Origin: Clostridiales bacterium
GTDB taxonomy: Bacteria > Bacillota > Clostridia > Saccharofermentanales > Saccharofermentanaceae
Length of the DNA stretch: 64,000 bases
Direction of reading: 5' to 3'
Assembly: GCA_017649645.1 (NCBI GenBank)
Contig: JAGCGK010000167.1
Coordinates: 1-64,000 of the forward strand
Below are positions 17,272 through 25,291 of this stretch, piece by piece. A program made the position numbers and the translations under genes. Within the stretch, counting starts at the first letter, position 1, and the number at the start of each line of letters is the position of its first letter. Below the pieces are notes generated by a model that had not been told where the DNA came from, made no database searches, and saw nothing but the letters and a program-made list of their open reading frames with translations.

Positions 17272-17286
17272 ATTTCCGTCATTTGC

Positions 17287-17371
17287 GGGGTTGTGGCGGA
17301 ATGGCAGACGCAGCAGACTCAAAATCTGCCGACCTTAAATCGTATGGGTTCAAGTCCCATCAGCCCCACCA
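17287..17371 (+). tRNA. tRNA-Leu (CAA)
   Basis: Class II tRNA of 85 bases with encoded CCA. The acceptor stem GGGGTTG pairs with CAGCCCC (one wobble), the anticodon loop CTCAAAA gives CAA, and a long variable arm is present. The A36-A37-A38 run makes it another expected target of MiaA/MiaB. Confidence 0.96.
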
Positions 17372-17391
17372 TATTTGTTAATGTGCAATAG

Positions 17392-17420
17392 AATCACCCT
17401 TTTTAGGGTGATTTTATTGT
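17392..17420 (+). terminator. Terminator of tRNA-Leu
   Basis: AATCACCCT (17392-17400) and AGGGTGATT (17405-17413) form a perfect 9-pair stem with a TTTT loop, followed by TTATTGTATTT. Confidence 0.9.
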
Positions 17421-17432
17421 ATTTAAAAGAAA

Positions 17433-17461
17433 TACACAGTTTAAAGCATGATGTGTATAAT
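17433..17461 (+). promoter_or_regulatory. Probable promoter of the surface-polysaccharide locus
   Basis: A perfect TATAAT (17456-17461) lies 17 bases after TACACA (17433-17438, four of six consensus bases). It is the only good -10 box between the tRNA terminator and the first polysaccharide gene at 17500. Confidence 0.55.
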
Positions 17462-17499
17462 AAAGTAAAATACTATGTTTACGAACAGTTGGGTTATTT

Positions 17500-18819
17500 A
17501 TGGAAAAGAGATTTATTAAGTTCAGTCCGCCGGATATCAGTGAGTCAGAGATCAATGAAGTATGTGAAGCTCTGCGCTCCGGATGGATCACAACCGGACC
17601 TCGAACCAAGTTGTTAGAGAGAAGATTGGCAGCTTATATCGAGACCGGCCGAGTGGATATTGATACAGAATCCGATCCTTCCAGATGGTCGAACCGCGTT
17701 GCCTGCCTGAATTCTGCAACTGCAGCTGAGGAACTGAATCTTCGCATCCTCGGAGTTTCTGAAGGGGATGAGGTTCTTGTTCCTGCTTATACATATTCAG
17801 CGTCAGCTTCTGCGGCTATCCATTGTGGCGCAACTGTCAAGTTTGTGGATATTCAGAAGGATGGCGAGCCATCTACCCATATGCCTGAAATGGATTATGG
17901 TAAATTGGCCGATGCGATCACGGAGAAAACGAAAGCAGTTGTTTGCGTCGATCTGGCCGGCATCGTCTGTGATTATGAAAAAGTATTCAGCATAGTTGAG
18001 TCTAAGAAATCATTGTTTCACCCGATGGAGAGCGATGGATCTCCATTATCTGAGTTTTCTTCCCGGATTCAGCATGCTCTGGGCCGTGTTGCTGTTGTAT
18101 CAGATTGTGCGCACGGACTTGGTGGAAGCAGATCTTTTCATGGAAAAGTGACATATTGCGGTGCACTGGCTGATTTTACCGGATTTAGTTTTCATGCGGT
18201 GAAGAACTTCACCACCGCAGAAGGCGGAGCCTCTTCCTGGAAGAGCATACCGGGCATTGATGATGCGGAGATCTATAAGTTCTTCCAGCTTCTGAGCCTG
18301 CACGGCCAGAATAAGGATGCCCTCGCAAAGACGAAAGTCGGTGCTTGGGAATACGACATTATCGGGCCATGGTATAAGTGTAATATGACCGATATTATGG
18401 CTGCGATCGGTTTGCGACAGCTTGACCGTTACCCGGGACTTCTTGCGAAAAGAGAAGAGATCATCCGAAAGTATGATGCTGTATGTGATGAACTTGGTAT
18501 ATCACATCTGAATCATCATGTTCCGGGTATTGACAGCAGCAACCATCTTTATCTGATGCGTATTCCCGGAATCGATGAGGAAAAAAGAAATAAGATCATC
18601 ACAGATCTTGCTGAACTTGGTGTTACAACTAATGTTCATTACAAGCCGCTTCCGATGATGACGGCATATCGTGAGCTTGGTGCGGATATAGACGATTTCC
18701 CGAATTCGTTCGACTATTATAGAAACCTGATCACGCTTCCTTTGCATACTTTACTTAGCGATGAGGATGTGGAATATATCTGTTCTTCCTTGAGAACTGT
18801 TATGAGGGAAAATATCTGA
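17500..18819 (+). CDS. DegT/DnrJ/EryC1-family sugar aminotransferase
   Basis: PLP-dependent enzyme that transaminates a nucleotide-linked keto sugar. The family start pattern SESEINEVCEALRSGWITTGP, the cofactor region PAYTYSASASA and SDCAHGLGG, and the internal-aldimine lysine Lys235 in FSFHAVKNFTTAEGG are all present. At 439 residues it is longer than the usual 370-400, with an insertion around residues 165-190. The stop codon overlaps the sugar transferase start by one base. Pairing of such an enzyme with a small PglC-like transferase recalls bacillosamine-type pathways (PglE/PglC), but no matching 4,6-dehydratase sits beside it, so the product sugar is uncertain. Confidence 0.82.
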   Translation: MEKRFIKFSPPDISESEINEVCEALRSGWITTGPRTKLLERRLAAYIETGRVDIDTESDPSRWSNRVACLNSATAAEELNLRILGVSEGDEVLVPAYTYSASASAAIHCGATVKFVDIQKDGEPSTHMPEMDYGKLADAITEKTKAVVCVDLAGIVCDYEKVFSIVESKKSLFHPMESDGSPLSEFSSRIQHALGRVAVVSDCAHGLGGSRSFHGKVTYCGALADFTGFSFHAVKNFTTAEGGASSWKSIPGIDDAEIYKFFQLLSLHGQNKDALAKTKVGAWEYDIIGPWYKCNMTDIMAAIGLRQLDRYPGLLAKREEIIRKYDAVCDELGISHLNHHVPGIDSSNHLYLMRIPGIDEEKRNKIITDLAELGVTTNVHYKPLPMMTAYRELGADIDDFPNSFDYYRNLITLPLHTLLSDEDVEYICSSLRTVMRENI

Positions 18820-19514
18820 TGCTTAAGAATTGGAATGATCTTCCTGAATATATGAGAGTCCCGGAAGTTAAGCCATACTATGATTCCCTGAAGAAAAAAG
18901 GATTTCAGAGAGGCTGTAAGCGTGTTTTCGATGTTTTTACAGCAATCATCCTTTTGGTGCTTCTTGCACTTCCGATGATCATCATAGCTATTCTCATTAA
19001 GTGTGATAGCAAGGGACCTGTATTCTATCGCCAGGAACGTATCACCAGATACGGTAAGCATTATCGCATCCATAAGTTCAGAACAATGGTCAATAATGCA
19101 GATAAGATCGGTTCCGCGGTTACTGTCGGAAACGACAGCCGTATCACGAAGATCGGTTCGAAACTGCGCGGATGCCGACTGGATGAGCTTCCGCAGGTTC
19201 TTGATATCCTTAGTGGAAATATGAGTTTTGTAGGTACCCGTCCGGAAGCCGTTAAATATGTTGAGAAATATCAGCCGGAGTATTATGCCACTCTTTTGAT
19301 GCCTGCTGGTATTACAAGTGAGGCATCGATCCGTTATAAAGATGAAGATAAGCTTTTAAACGAGGCTGACGATGTCGATAAAGTGTATCTTGAGAGAGTT
19401 CTCCCGGACAAAATGAAGTGGAATCTTAAGAGTATCTCCGGTTTTTCATTTGGCGGTGACATTATGACCATGTTCCGTACAGTTGCTGCTGTTGCTGGAA
19501 AGGATTATCAGTAA
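18819..19514 (+). CDS. Initiating sugar-1-phosphate transferase (PglC/WcaJ-type)
   Basis: Membrane-associated enzyme that transfers a sugar phosphate from its nucleotide donor to undecaprenyl phosphate, starting the repeat unit. One hydrophobic re-entrant helix lies near residues 31-55, followed by the family blocks GPVFYRQERITRYGK, HKFRTM, RLDELPQVLDILSGNMSFVG and TRPE. At 231 residues it is the short catalytic form similar to PglC, not the long WbaP form. It overlaps the aminotransferase by one base and the next glycosyltransferase by one base, showing translational coupling. Confidence 0.88.
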   Translation: MLKNWNDLPEYMRVPEVKPYYDSLKKKGFQRGCKRVFDVFTAIILLVLLALPMIIIAILIKCDSKGPVFYRQERITRYGKHYRIHKFRTMVNNADKIGSAVTVGNDSRITKIGSKLRGCRLDELPQVLDILSGNMSFVGTRPEAVKYVEKYQPEYYATLLMPAGITSEASIRYKDEDKLLNEADDVDKVYLERVLPDKMKWNLKSISGFSFGGDIMTMFRTVAAVAGKDYQ

Positions 19515-20332
19515 TGACGAAATTCAGTGTTTTGATGTCCTTATACATGAAAGAAAAACCCGAGTATGCGCGAGAATGCTTCGAGAGTCTTTTAAGTCAG
19601 ACGGTAAAAGCAGATGAATGGCTGATCGTTGAAGACGGTCCATTGACAGAGGATCTGTATGCACTTCTTGATGAATATGAGAAGAAATATCCGGGATTGA
19701 TCAAGAGAGTCCCTCTTAAGCAGAATTCAGGACTCGGTCTTGCTCTTCGTGCTGGTGTTCCGGAGTGCACTTATGATCTCATTGCCAGAATGGATACCGA
19801 TGATATTGCCAGAAAAGATCGTTTTGAGAAGCAGATAAGTGCTTTTGAAAAGGACCCGAAGATCGATATCTGCGGATCCCAGATCGATGAGTTTGAGACT
19901 TCTCCGGAAGTGATCGTGGCACATCGTACAGTACCGGTAACGCATGATGAGATCGTGCAATATCAGAAGAAGAGAGATGCTTTTAATCATATGACGGTCA
20001 TGTATAAGAAAGAGGCTGTTTTAAAAGCAGGAAACTACGAGTCTTGTCCGCTTATGGAGGATACTTATCTGTGGGTGAGGATGATCCAAAGCGGCGCTAA
20101 TTGCATGAATATCGATGAGCCGCTCGTTTTTGCCAGGATCGGCCATGATATGTATGAGAGACGCGGTGGATGGAGTTACTTCAAGAAATACAGAACCGGC
20201 CGCAAGATGGTGAAAAAGACAGGTTTTATCAGCGGATGGGATTATCACAAGACGATCATTATCCAGTTCATCGTGGCCATGATGCCGGGAAAACTAAGAG
20301 GATTTGTATTTAAGAAACTATTGCATAACTGA
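19514..20332 (+). CDS. Family 2 glycosyltransferase
   Basis: Inverting GT-A enzyme predicted to add a sugar to the lipid-linked intermediate at the inner membrane face. The N-terminus FSVLMSLYMKEKPEYARECF, the region LKQNSGLGLALRAGV and the metal-binding acidic block ARMDTDDIARKDRFEKQ are typical of GT2. There are 272 residues and no membrane helices apart from a weak C-terminal one. Donor and acceptor sugars cannot be told. The gene starts on the last base of the previous stop and ends 12 bases before licD. Confidence 0.85.
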   Translation: MTKFSVLMSLYMKEKPEYARECFESLLSQTVKADEWLIVEDGPLTEDLYALLDEYEKKYPGLIKRVPLKQNSGLGLALRAGVPECTYDLIARMDTDDIARKDRFEKQISAFEKDPKIDICGSQIDEFETSPEVIVAHRTVPVTHDEIVQYQKKRDAFNHMTVMYKKEAVLKAGNYESCPLMEDTYLWVRMIQSGANCMNIDEPLVFARIGHDMYERRGGWSYFKKYRTGRKMVKKTGFISGWDYHKTIIIQFIVAMMPGKLRGFVFKKLLHN

Positions 20333-20344
20333 TAAAGGTGAAAG

Positions 20345-21226
20345 ATGAAATCCAGTAAACAGATATATTCTGAATATTTCAAAGAGTTCGAGATCAGTCC
20401 CGAGGAGATCAAGGCGCTGCATGAAGCGCTGCTCGGAATGTATATCGATATTAAGACCGTATGTGATAAGCATAATATCAAGTGTATGCTGAGCGGCGGT
20501 ACGCTTCTCGGTGCGATAAGACACAAGGGATTTATTCCATGGGATGATGATATCGACATTATGATGGTTCGTGAGGAATATGAGAAGTTTGCCAAGGTTT
20601 TTCCGGGCGAATTCTCGGATAAATACGAGCTTGTTCAGCCTCTTGATCCCGGTTATTTCAATAAACAGCCGAAGATCTTTAAGAAAGGCACGACGCTGGT
20701 AGAGATCCCGTTCGCAGGCGTGCATCAGCATGACAATCTATTCATCGATGTGTTTATTATCGAGAACTGTCCGGCTCCTGGTTTCAGAAGAAATTTCAGA
20801 GCTTTCCGGTATGACTTTGCTTTTAAGGCGTCAAGTGCATGTATTGACTATAAATATCCGTCTCCGGTCATCCTTGAGAAAGGGAAGACCTGCGAGGAAG
20901 TAAGAAAGTACTACAAAATGCGAAGAAGACTCGGATTCATCTTCTCTCATCTGGGTGGCATGAGGTTTTATTTGAAAAAATGTGATAAACTAGGAAGGTA
21001 TCCGAAAAAGACGGGATGGCTTGCTGTTCCATCTGCGATCAGTTATAAACGGGAGATCCTGCCGGATAAGGTTTTTACTGAGTTATCGCAGGGTGAGTTT
21101 GAAGGCCTTACTGTTACTATACCGGCAGATTACGATCAGTATCTGACGAATCTTTACAGGGATTATATGACGATCCCTCCGGAAAACAAAAGGGAAACAC
21201 ACTATGCCAGTAAAATGGTATTGTGA
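20345..21226 (+). CDS. LicD-family phospho-ligand transferase
   Basis: LicD proteins transfer phosphocholine, or in the related fukutin group ribitol phosphate, from a CDP carrier to a sugar. The hallmark block is SGGTLLGAIRHKGFIPWDDD followed by IDIMM, near residues 50-75, and the acidic cluster is fully conserved. Length 293 is normal. The gene directly after it encodes an IspD/TarI-like cytidylyltransferase, which could make the CDP-linked donor. No choline kinase or choline uptake gene is present here, so a ligand other than choline is possible. Confidence 0.85.
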   Translation: MKSSKQIYSEYFKEFEISPEEIKALHEALLGMYIDIKTVCDKHNIKCMLSGGTLLGAIRHKGFIPWDDDIDIMMVREEYEKFAKVFPGEFSDKYELVQPLDPGYFNKQPKIFKKGTTLVEIPFAGVHQHDNLFIDVFIIENCPAPGFRRNFRAFRYDFAFKASSACIDYKYPSPVILEKGKTCEEVRKYYKMRRRLGFIFSHLGGMRFYLKKCDKLGRYPKKTGWLAVPSAISYKREILPDKVFTELSQGEFEGLTVTIPADYDQYLTNLYRDYMTIPPENKRETHYASKMVL

Positions 21227-21244
21227 TCAAGTGGGAGATATAGT

Positions 21245-21961
21245 ATGGCGAATATTGCACTGATTATAGCCGGTGGCTCCGGAAACAGAATGCATCAGGA
21301 TATTCCGAAGCAGTTCCTGACGGTCAATGAAAGACCTGTAATTATTTATACGCTCGAGGCTTTTGAGAAACACCCGGAGATCGATGCGATCGGTGTTGTT
21401 TGTATCGAGGGCTGGGAGCAGGTGCTTCAGGCGTATGCCAAACAGTTTAATATTTCCAAGTTAAAGTATATTGCTCCTGGTGGATCAAATGGCCAGGGTT
21501 CTATCCGTAATGGTCTTTTCGAGCTCGAAAAGCACTGTTCGCCTGATGATCTTGTTCTTATTCATGATGCGATCCGTCCGATGGTTTCGGCGGAGATCAT
21601 TTCCGACAACATTCGTGTTGCGAAGAAGAACGGTAATGCGATCACTGTCATTCCTTGTGCGGAGGCGATGCTTCAGACGGAAGATGGTGAAATCTCCACC
21701 GGAACATACCCGCGTGATTCGTTAAAGAGAACTCAGACACCGCAGGCTTTCCGTCTCGGAGATATCTGCCAGCTCCATCGTGATGCACTGGAGAAGGGAA
21801 TCACGAATTCCGTTGCTTCCTGCACGCTTATGATCGAGATGGGAAATCAGGTGTATTTTTCTTCCGGTTCTGAGAAGAACATCAAGCTTACGACAGTTGA
21901 GGATATAGACATTTTCAAGGCGCTCCTTGCAGCTTCCAGATCTGACTGGCTCAAAGAGTAA
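21245..21961 (+). CDS. IspD/TarI-like cytidylyltransferase
   Basis: CTP-dependent nucleotidyltransferase of the IspD family. The nucleotide loop is AGGSGNRMHQDIPKQF, and later blocks are HDAIRPMVS and KRTQTPQAFRLGDI. IspD proper makes CDP-methylerythritol, while TarI makes CDP-ribitol. Position inside a polysaccharide locus between licD and an SDR gene favours a CDP-polyol or similar donor for LicD rather than isoprenoid synthesis. A GGGAGATAT ribosome site precedes the ATG at 21245. Length 238 fits both subfamilies. Confidence 0.82.
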   Translation: MANIALIIAGGSGNRMHQDIPKQFLTVNERPVIIYTLEAFEKHPEIDAIGVVCIEGWEQVLQAYAKQFNISKLKYIAPGGSNGQGSIRNGLFELEKHCSPDDLVLIHDAIRPMVSAEIISDNIRVAKKNGNAITVIPCAEAMLQTEDGEISTGTYPRDSLKRTQTPQAFRLGDICQLHRDALEKGITNSVASCTLMIEMGNQVYFSSGSEKNIKLTTVEDIDIFKALLAASRSDWLKE

Positions 21962-21969
21962 GGTGGATT

Positions 21970-23031
21970 ATGCTGTTTCAGAATAAGCAATGGCAAAATG
22001 ATATAGATTTAGTGCTGCCAGTTTTCGAGGAACTTTCCTCGGAAGAAGGCAGTTCGTTTTTCATTACCGGAGCGACAGGCCTGATCGGTACGGCTATCGT
22101 TCATGCGCTGCTTCGTTTTAACGATAAATACGGAACCGGTTTTCAGATCATCGCGACCGGAAGAAATGAAAAGTCACTTTCTGATCGTTTCTCTGACTGC
22201 AGGGAAAGAGAAGATCTGATCCTGGCTGTTTTTGATGCGGAAAAGCCGTCGATCGAGCCCTCGATGAAGATCGACTATATCATTCATGCTGCCAGTAATG
22301 CTTCTCCGAAGGCGATCATTGAAAGCCCGGTCGAGACTTTGATGGGAAATATCGGAGGTCTTTCTTATCTGCTTTCCTATGCGAAGGAAAACGCGGTAAA
22401 GAGAGTGCTTTTTGTATCCAGTTCGGAAGTCTATGGACGTAAAGATCAAAGTACCCCGTCACTGGAGACGGAGTATGGTTTTATCGACCCTCTGAATCCT
22501 CGCAATGCTTACTCCTACGGGAAATGTGCAGCTGAGACACTCTGTGTTTCTTTCCTGCAGGAATATGGTGTGGATTCCGTGATCGTACGTCCCGGACATA
22601 TCTTCGGACCCACATGTTCGCAAAAGGATGTGAGAGTCTCCTCCGCCTGGGCATATGACTGTGCTTCTCAAAAGGATATCGTCATGAAGAGTGCCGGCTC
22701 GCAGATCAGGAGCTACTGCTACTGTCTGGACTGTGCATCCGCCATTCTTAAAGTCCTTGTAAAAGGCGAGAAGGGGCAGGCTTATAATATCTCTAACCGG
22801 AATTCCATCATGAGTATCAGAAAACTTGCGGAGATCATGACATCTCATGCCGGTGTCAGACTTGTCACGGATATTCCGTCAGAAGCTGAGGCGAAAGCAT
22901 TTAATCCTATGGAGAATTCTTCGCTTGATAGCACAAAACTCGAAAACCTCGGCTGGAAAGGTGCTTTTGATGCGGAAACAGGTGTGAAGCATACGATCGA
23001 TATTCTTAGGGAGGTGAGTGCGCTTGAGTAA
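21970..23031 (+). CDS. NAD-dependent epimerase/dehydratase (extended SDR)
   Basis: Extended short-chain dehydrogenase acting on a nucleotide sugar or polyol precursor. The cofactor loop is ITGATGLIGTAIVHALLRF, the catalytic region includes FVSSSEVYG, and the YxxxK pair occurs in YSYGKCAAETL. Residues PGHIFGP match epimerase substrate-binding blocks. It starts nine bases after the cytidylyltransferase. In Haemophilus-type CDP-ribitol synthases an IspD-like domain and a short-chain reductase are fused, but the present enzyme is of the extended class, so the two may make a different CDP-linked product. The exact reaction is unknown. Confidence 0.75.
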   Translation: MLFQNKQWQNDIDLVLPVFEELSSEEGSSFFITGATGLIGTAIVHALLRFNDKYGTGFQIIATGRNEKSLSDRFSDCREREDLILAVFDAEKPSIEPSMKIDYIIHAASNASPKAIIESPVETLMGNIGGLSYLLSYAKENAVKRVLFVSSSEVYGRKDQSTPSLETEYGFIDPLNPRNAYSYGKCAAETLCVSFLQEYGVDSVIVRPGHIFGPTCSQKDVRVSSAWAYDCASQKDIVMKSAGSQIRSYCYCLDCASAILKVLVKGEKGQAYNISNRNSIMSIRKLAEIMTSHAGVRLVTDIPSEAEAKAFNPMENSSLDSTKLENLGWKGAFDAETGVKHTIDILREVSALE

Positions 23032-24163
23032 CAAGGCTCCGTCACTTCTTAAGGATTCCTGCTATTTCTGTACCTCGACTTACCAGCTATTCTCGATCCT
23101 TTCGCTGGCCATCAGCCGTAAAGAAAAGGCAGATCTATATATTGATCCGCAGTTTAAAGATGCTGAGATATTTGCACAGCGGATCGAGTTGCTTGGTATC
23201 TTTGACAGTGTCTTTATTATCGATTCGAAAAAGATCTACAGTAAGTATATCTCCCGTGAGAGCGGTCTTATTAACCATCTGCAGATCGCACGCACATATT
23301 TCCATGTAAACAGCATCTCTAAGATCATTGATTGCAATAATGCTTCATATAAAAACATCTTCGTGTCTTCACGCGCTTTTATCCCGCGTCTTTATATACT
23401 GAGCTGTTATAAGAAAAAAATGGATGTGAAAGTCTATTATTTTGATGATGGAGTAGGAAGCTACTACGGAAACAGCGCTCTTAACCCGAGCAAGGCCGAT
23501 GGAATGGTGAGAAAAGTGCTTTTCGGGAAGAAGGCACTTGATTTTGATCAGGACCGTTATCTTATGTGCCCGGAGATGTATAAGAAGATCAATGGTGAAA
23601 CACCTTATCAGGTACTGGGGATCGACCGTTTCTTCGATCATCCGGAATATTCGGATTATCTTGATAAAGTATTTGTTCCCGGAAAAGATGTCGGGCTTTC
23701 CGAATCAGCAGTCATTCTGGAGGAGATCTCTGACACGTTTGGAAAGAAACTCGATGATCTGAATGCGCTGTATCAATATACGCTGGAAGCATTCGGTCCG
23801 GATGATCTTCTGATGAAGAGACATCCGAGAAGCAAAGATGAGAAACGGAAAGGATTTAGGTATTATCAGAAGTCGGAACTGCCTTTCGAGATCCTTTGCA
23901 TCAGGAATGATATGAATAAGAAGGTACTCATCTCTGTTGGAAGCACCGCGCTTTCAACTCCGAAGATGATCACGGGGCAGGAGCCATATGTCATTCTGCT
24001 TTATAAGTTCATTCAGAATGAAGGCATGAATCAGGAACCACTGGATCATTTCTTTATGGCACTGAAAGAGTCATATGGGAACCCGGATAAAGTAATGATG
24101 CCGGCATCTTTTGATGAGTATAAGGAATGTGTTGAGAAGATACTTGGAGAGATACGCCGATGA
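23018..24163 (+). CDS. Sialyltransferase-like protein (GT52/GT38-type)
   Basis: The three short motifs shared by bacterial sialyltransferases of families GT38, GT52 and GT80 are visible in the right order: DDG at 143-145 (in YYFDDGVGSYY), HP at 269-270 (in KRHPRSKDE) and a Ser/Thr motif at 306-310 (SVGST). There is no membrane helix. Because the same locus encodes a CMP-nonulosonic acid pathway, this protein is the best candidate for its transferase. The start is GTG 23018 or, with better spacing from GGGAGG (23009-23014), TTG 23024; it overlaps the end of the SDR gene. Its own stop overlaps the wzy start by 4 bases. Confidence 0.7.
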   Translation: MRLSNKAPSLLKDSCYFCTSTYQLFSILSLAISRKEKADLYIDPQFKDAEIFAQRIELLGIFDSVFIIDSKKIYSKYISRESGLINHLQIARTYFHVNSISKIIDCNNASYKNIFVSSRAFIPRLYILSCYKKKMDVKVYYFDDGVGSYYGNSALNPSKADGMVRKVLFGKKALDFDQDRYLMCPEMYKKINGETPYQVLGIDRFFDHPEYSDYLDKVFVPGKDVGLSESAVILEEISDTFGKKLDDLNALYQYTLEAFGPDDLLMKRHPRSKDEKRKGFRYYQKSELPFEILCIRNDMNKKVLISVGSTALSTPKMITGQEPYVILLYKFIQNEGMNQEPLDHFFMALKESYGNPDKVMMPASFDEYKECVEKILGEIRR

Positions 24164-25290
24164 GTGAATCATTTAATGTGAAAAATCAGATAATAACACT
24201 CGCCGGATGTCTGTATTTTGTGGCGATGACATTGCTGACGCAAAATGACTCTATGCCGTTGCAGCTCTTCTGGTATGCATCGATCCTTTTCGGTGCCGTT
24301 GTCACATGTGTTGTAAATCTGCATATGTTCAGGAGAAATGTTGTTTTATTCCTTCTGATGTTCGCTGCTACCGGTGTTGCCAACCATTTTCTGGTCGGCT
24401 CGATCTCGATAAAACCGTTCGCGCTGATGTTCATTCAGTTCTTTATAGCGCTTCTTTTCCTGAATAAACGGTTTGATTATAAGGCACTTCTGGCCATCAT
24501 ACTTTTAAACGGCGGCATCATAATGCTGAAGTTTATGACGGTCGGATTCTGGGGAGATCTTTATATCAATTCATCAAATAACTTCGTTTCGGTCTATATG
24601 CTGTATCCGACCGTTTTGTATTACTCTATCGCAGAATCACGTAATGAAAAGCCCTATTTCTGGCCGGTTGCTTTTCTGTGGATCATGAGTCTTTTGTCTC
24701 GTGGACGTGGCGGTATTATCGCTTCGACATTCCTGTTTGTCGGCATATTCTATGTGATGTACAGAAAGAAAAAGCGCGATGTTCGTGCTCTGTTCCTTAT
24801 CATCTTCTTTATTTTTGTGGCAGCTGTGGCTGTCAATATTGACAGGATCATCAATATGATCGACAGCTCCATGATATCCGAGACATTCCGTGACCGTGGT
24901 ATGAACAGTTCACGTATGTACCTTTGGAAGGACTATCTCAAACTTGCATTTTCTGAGAAGAAGTATCTGATCTTCGGTGCGGATATTCATAAGACGCTTT
25001 CCTGGGAGAGATATGTAGGAAACTCCCATAACAGTTATATCAATATTCACACATATAATGGTCTTATCTGTTTCGTTTATGTGATGGCGATTCTGGTGAA
25101 GAATACAATTCAATCTATCCGGTATAAAAGACCATTCTACTTTTTCTGCCTTGCCACGCTGCTTTTTAGGGCGTTTACCGATAATGTGTTCTGGATGACA
25201 TATGGAACGGTGACTCTGTTCGTTATGCTGTTCCTGTTTTCTGTTCCGGAGAAAATCACGAAGAATAAAGAGGTTAAAGAACTGAACTGA
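24160..25290 (+). CDS. wzy: O-antigen polymerase-like membrane protein
   Basis: A very hydrophobic protein of 376 residues with about ten membrane segments and a larger outer loop around residues 225-290, matching Wzy/O-antigen ligase architecture. The block SRGRGGIIAS, a few helices before that loop, and NSHNSYINIHTYNG after it fit the Wzy_C pattern, where Arg and His residues contact the lipid-linked glycan. It should polymerise repeat units at the outer face of the membrane. Wzy sequences are poorly conserved, so the assignment leans on topology and on the neighbouring flippase gene one base downstream of its stop. Confidence 0.78.
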   Translation: MSESFNVKNQIITLAGCLYFVAMTLLTQNDSMPLQLFWYASILFGAVVTCVVNLHMFRRNVVLFLLMFAATGVANHFLVGSISIKPFALMFIQFFIALLFLNKRFDYKALLAIILLNGGIIMLKFMTVGFWGDLYINSSNNFVSVYMLYPTVLYYSIAESRNEKPYFWPVAFLWIMSLLSRGRGGIIASTFLFVGIFYVMYRKKKRDVRALFLIIFFIFVAAVAVNIDRIINMIDSSMISETFRDRGMNSSRMYLWKDYLKLAFSEKKYLIFGADIHKTLSWERYVGNSHNSYINIHTYNGLICFVYVMAILVKNTIQSIRYKRPFYFFCLATLLFRAFTDNVFWMTYGTVTLFVMLFLFSVPEKITKNKEVKELN

Positions 25291-25291
25291 T

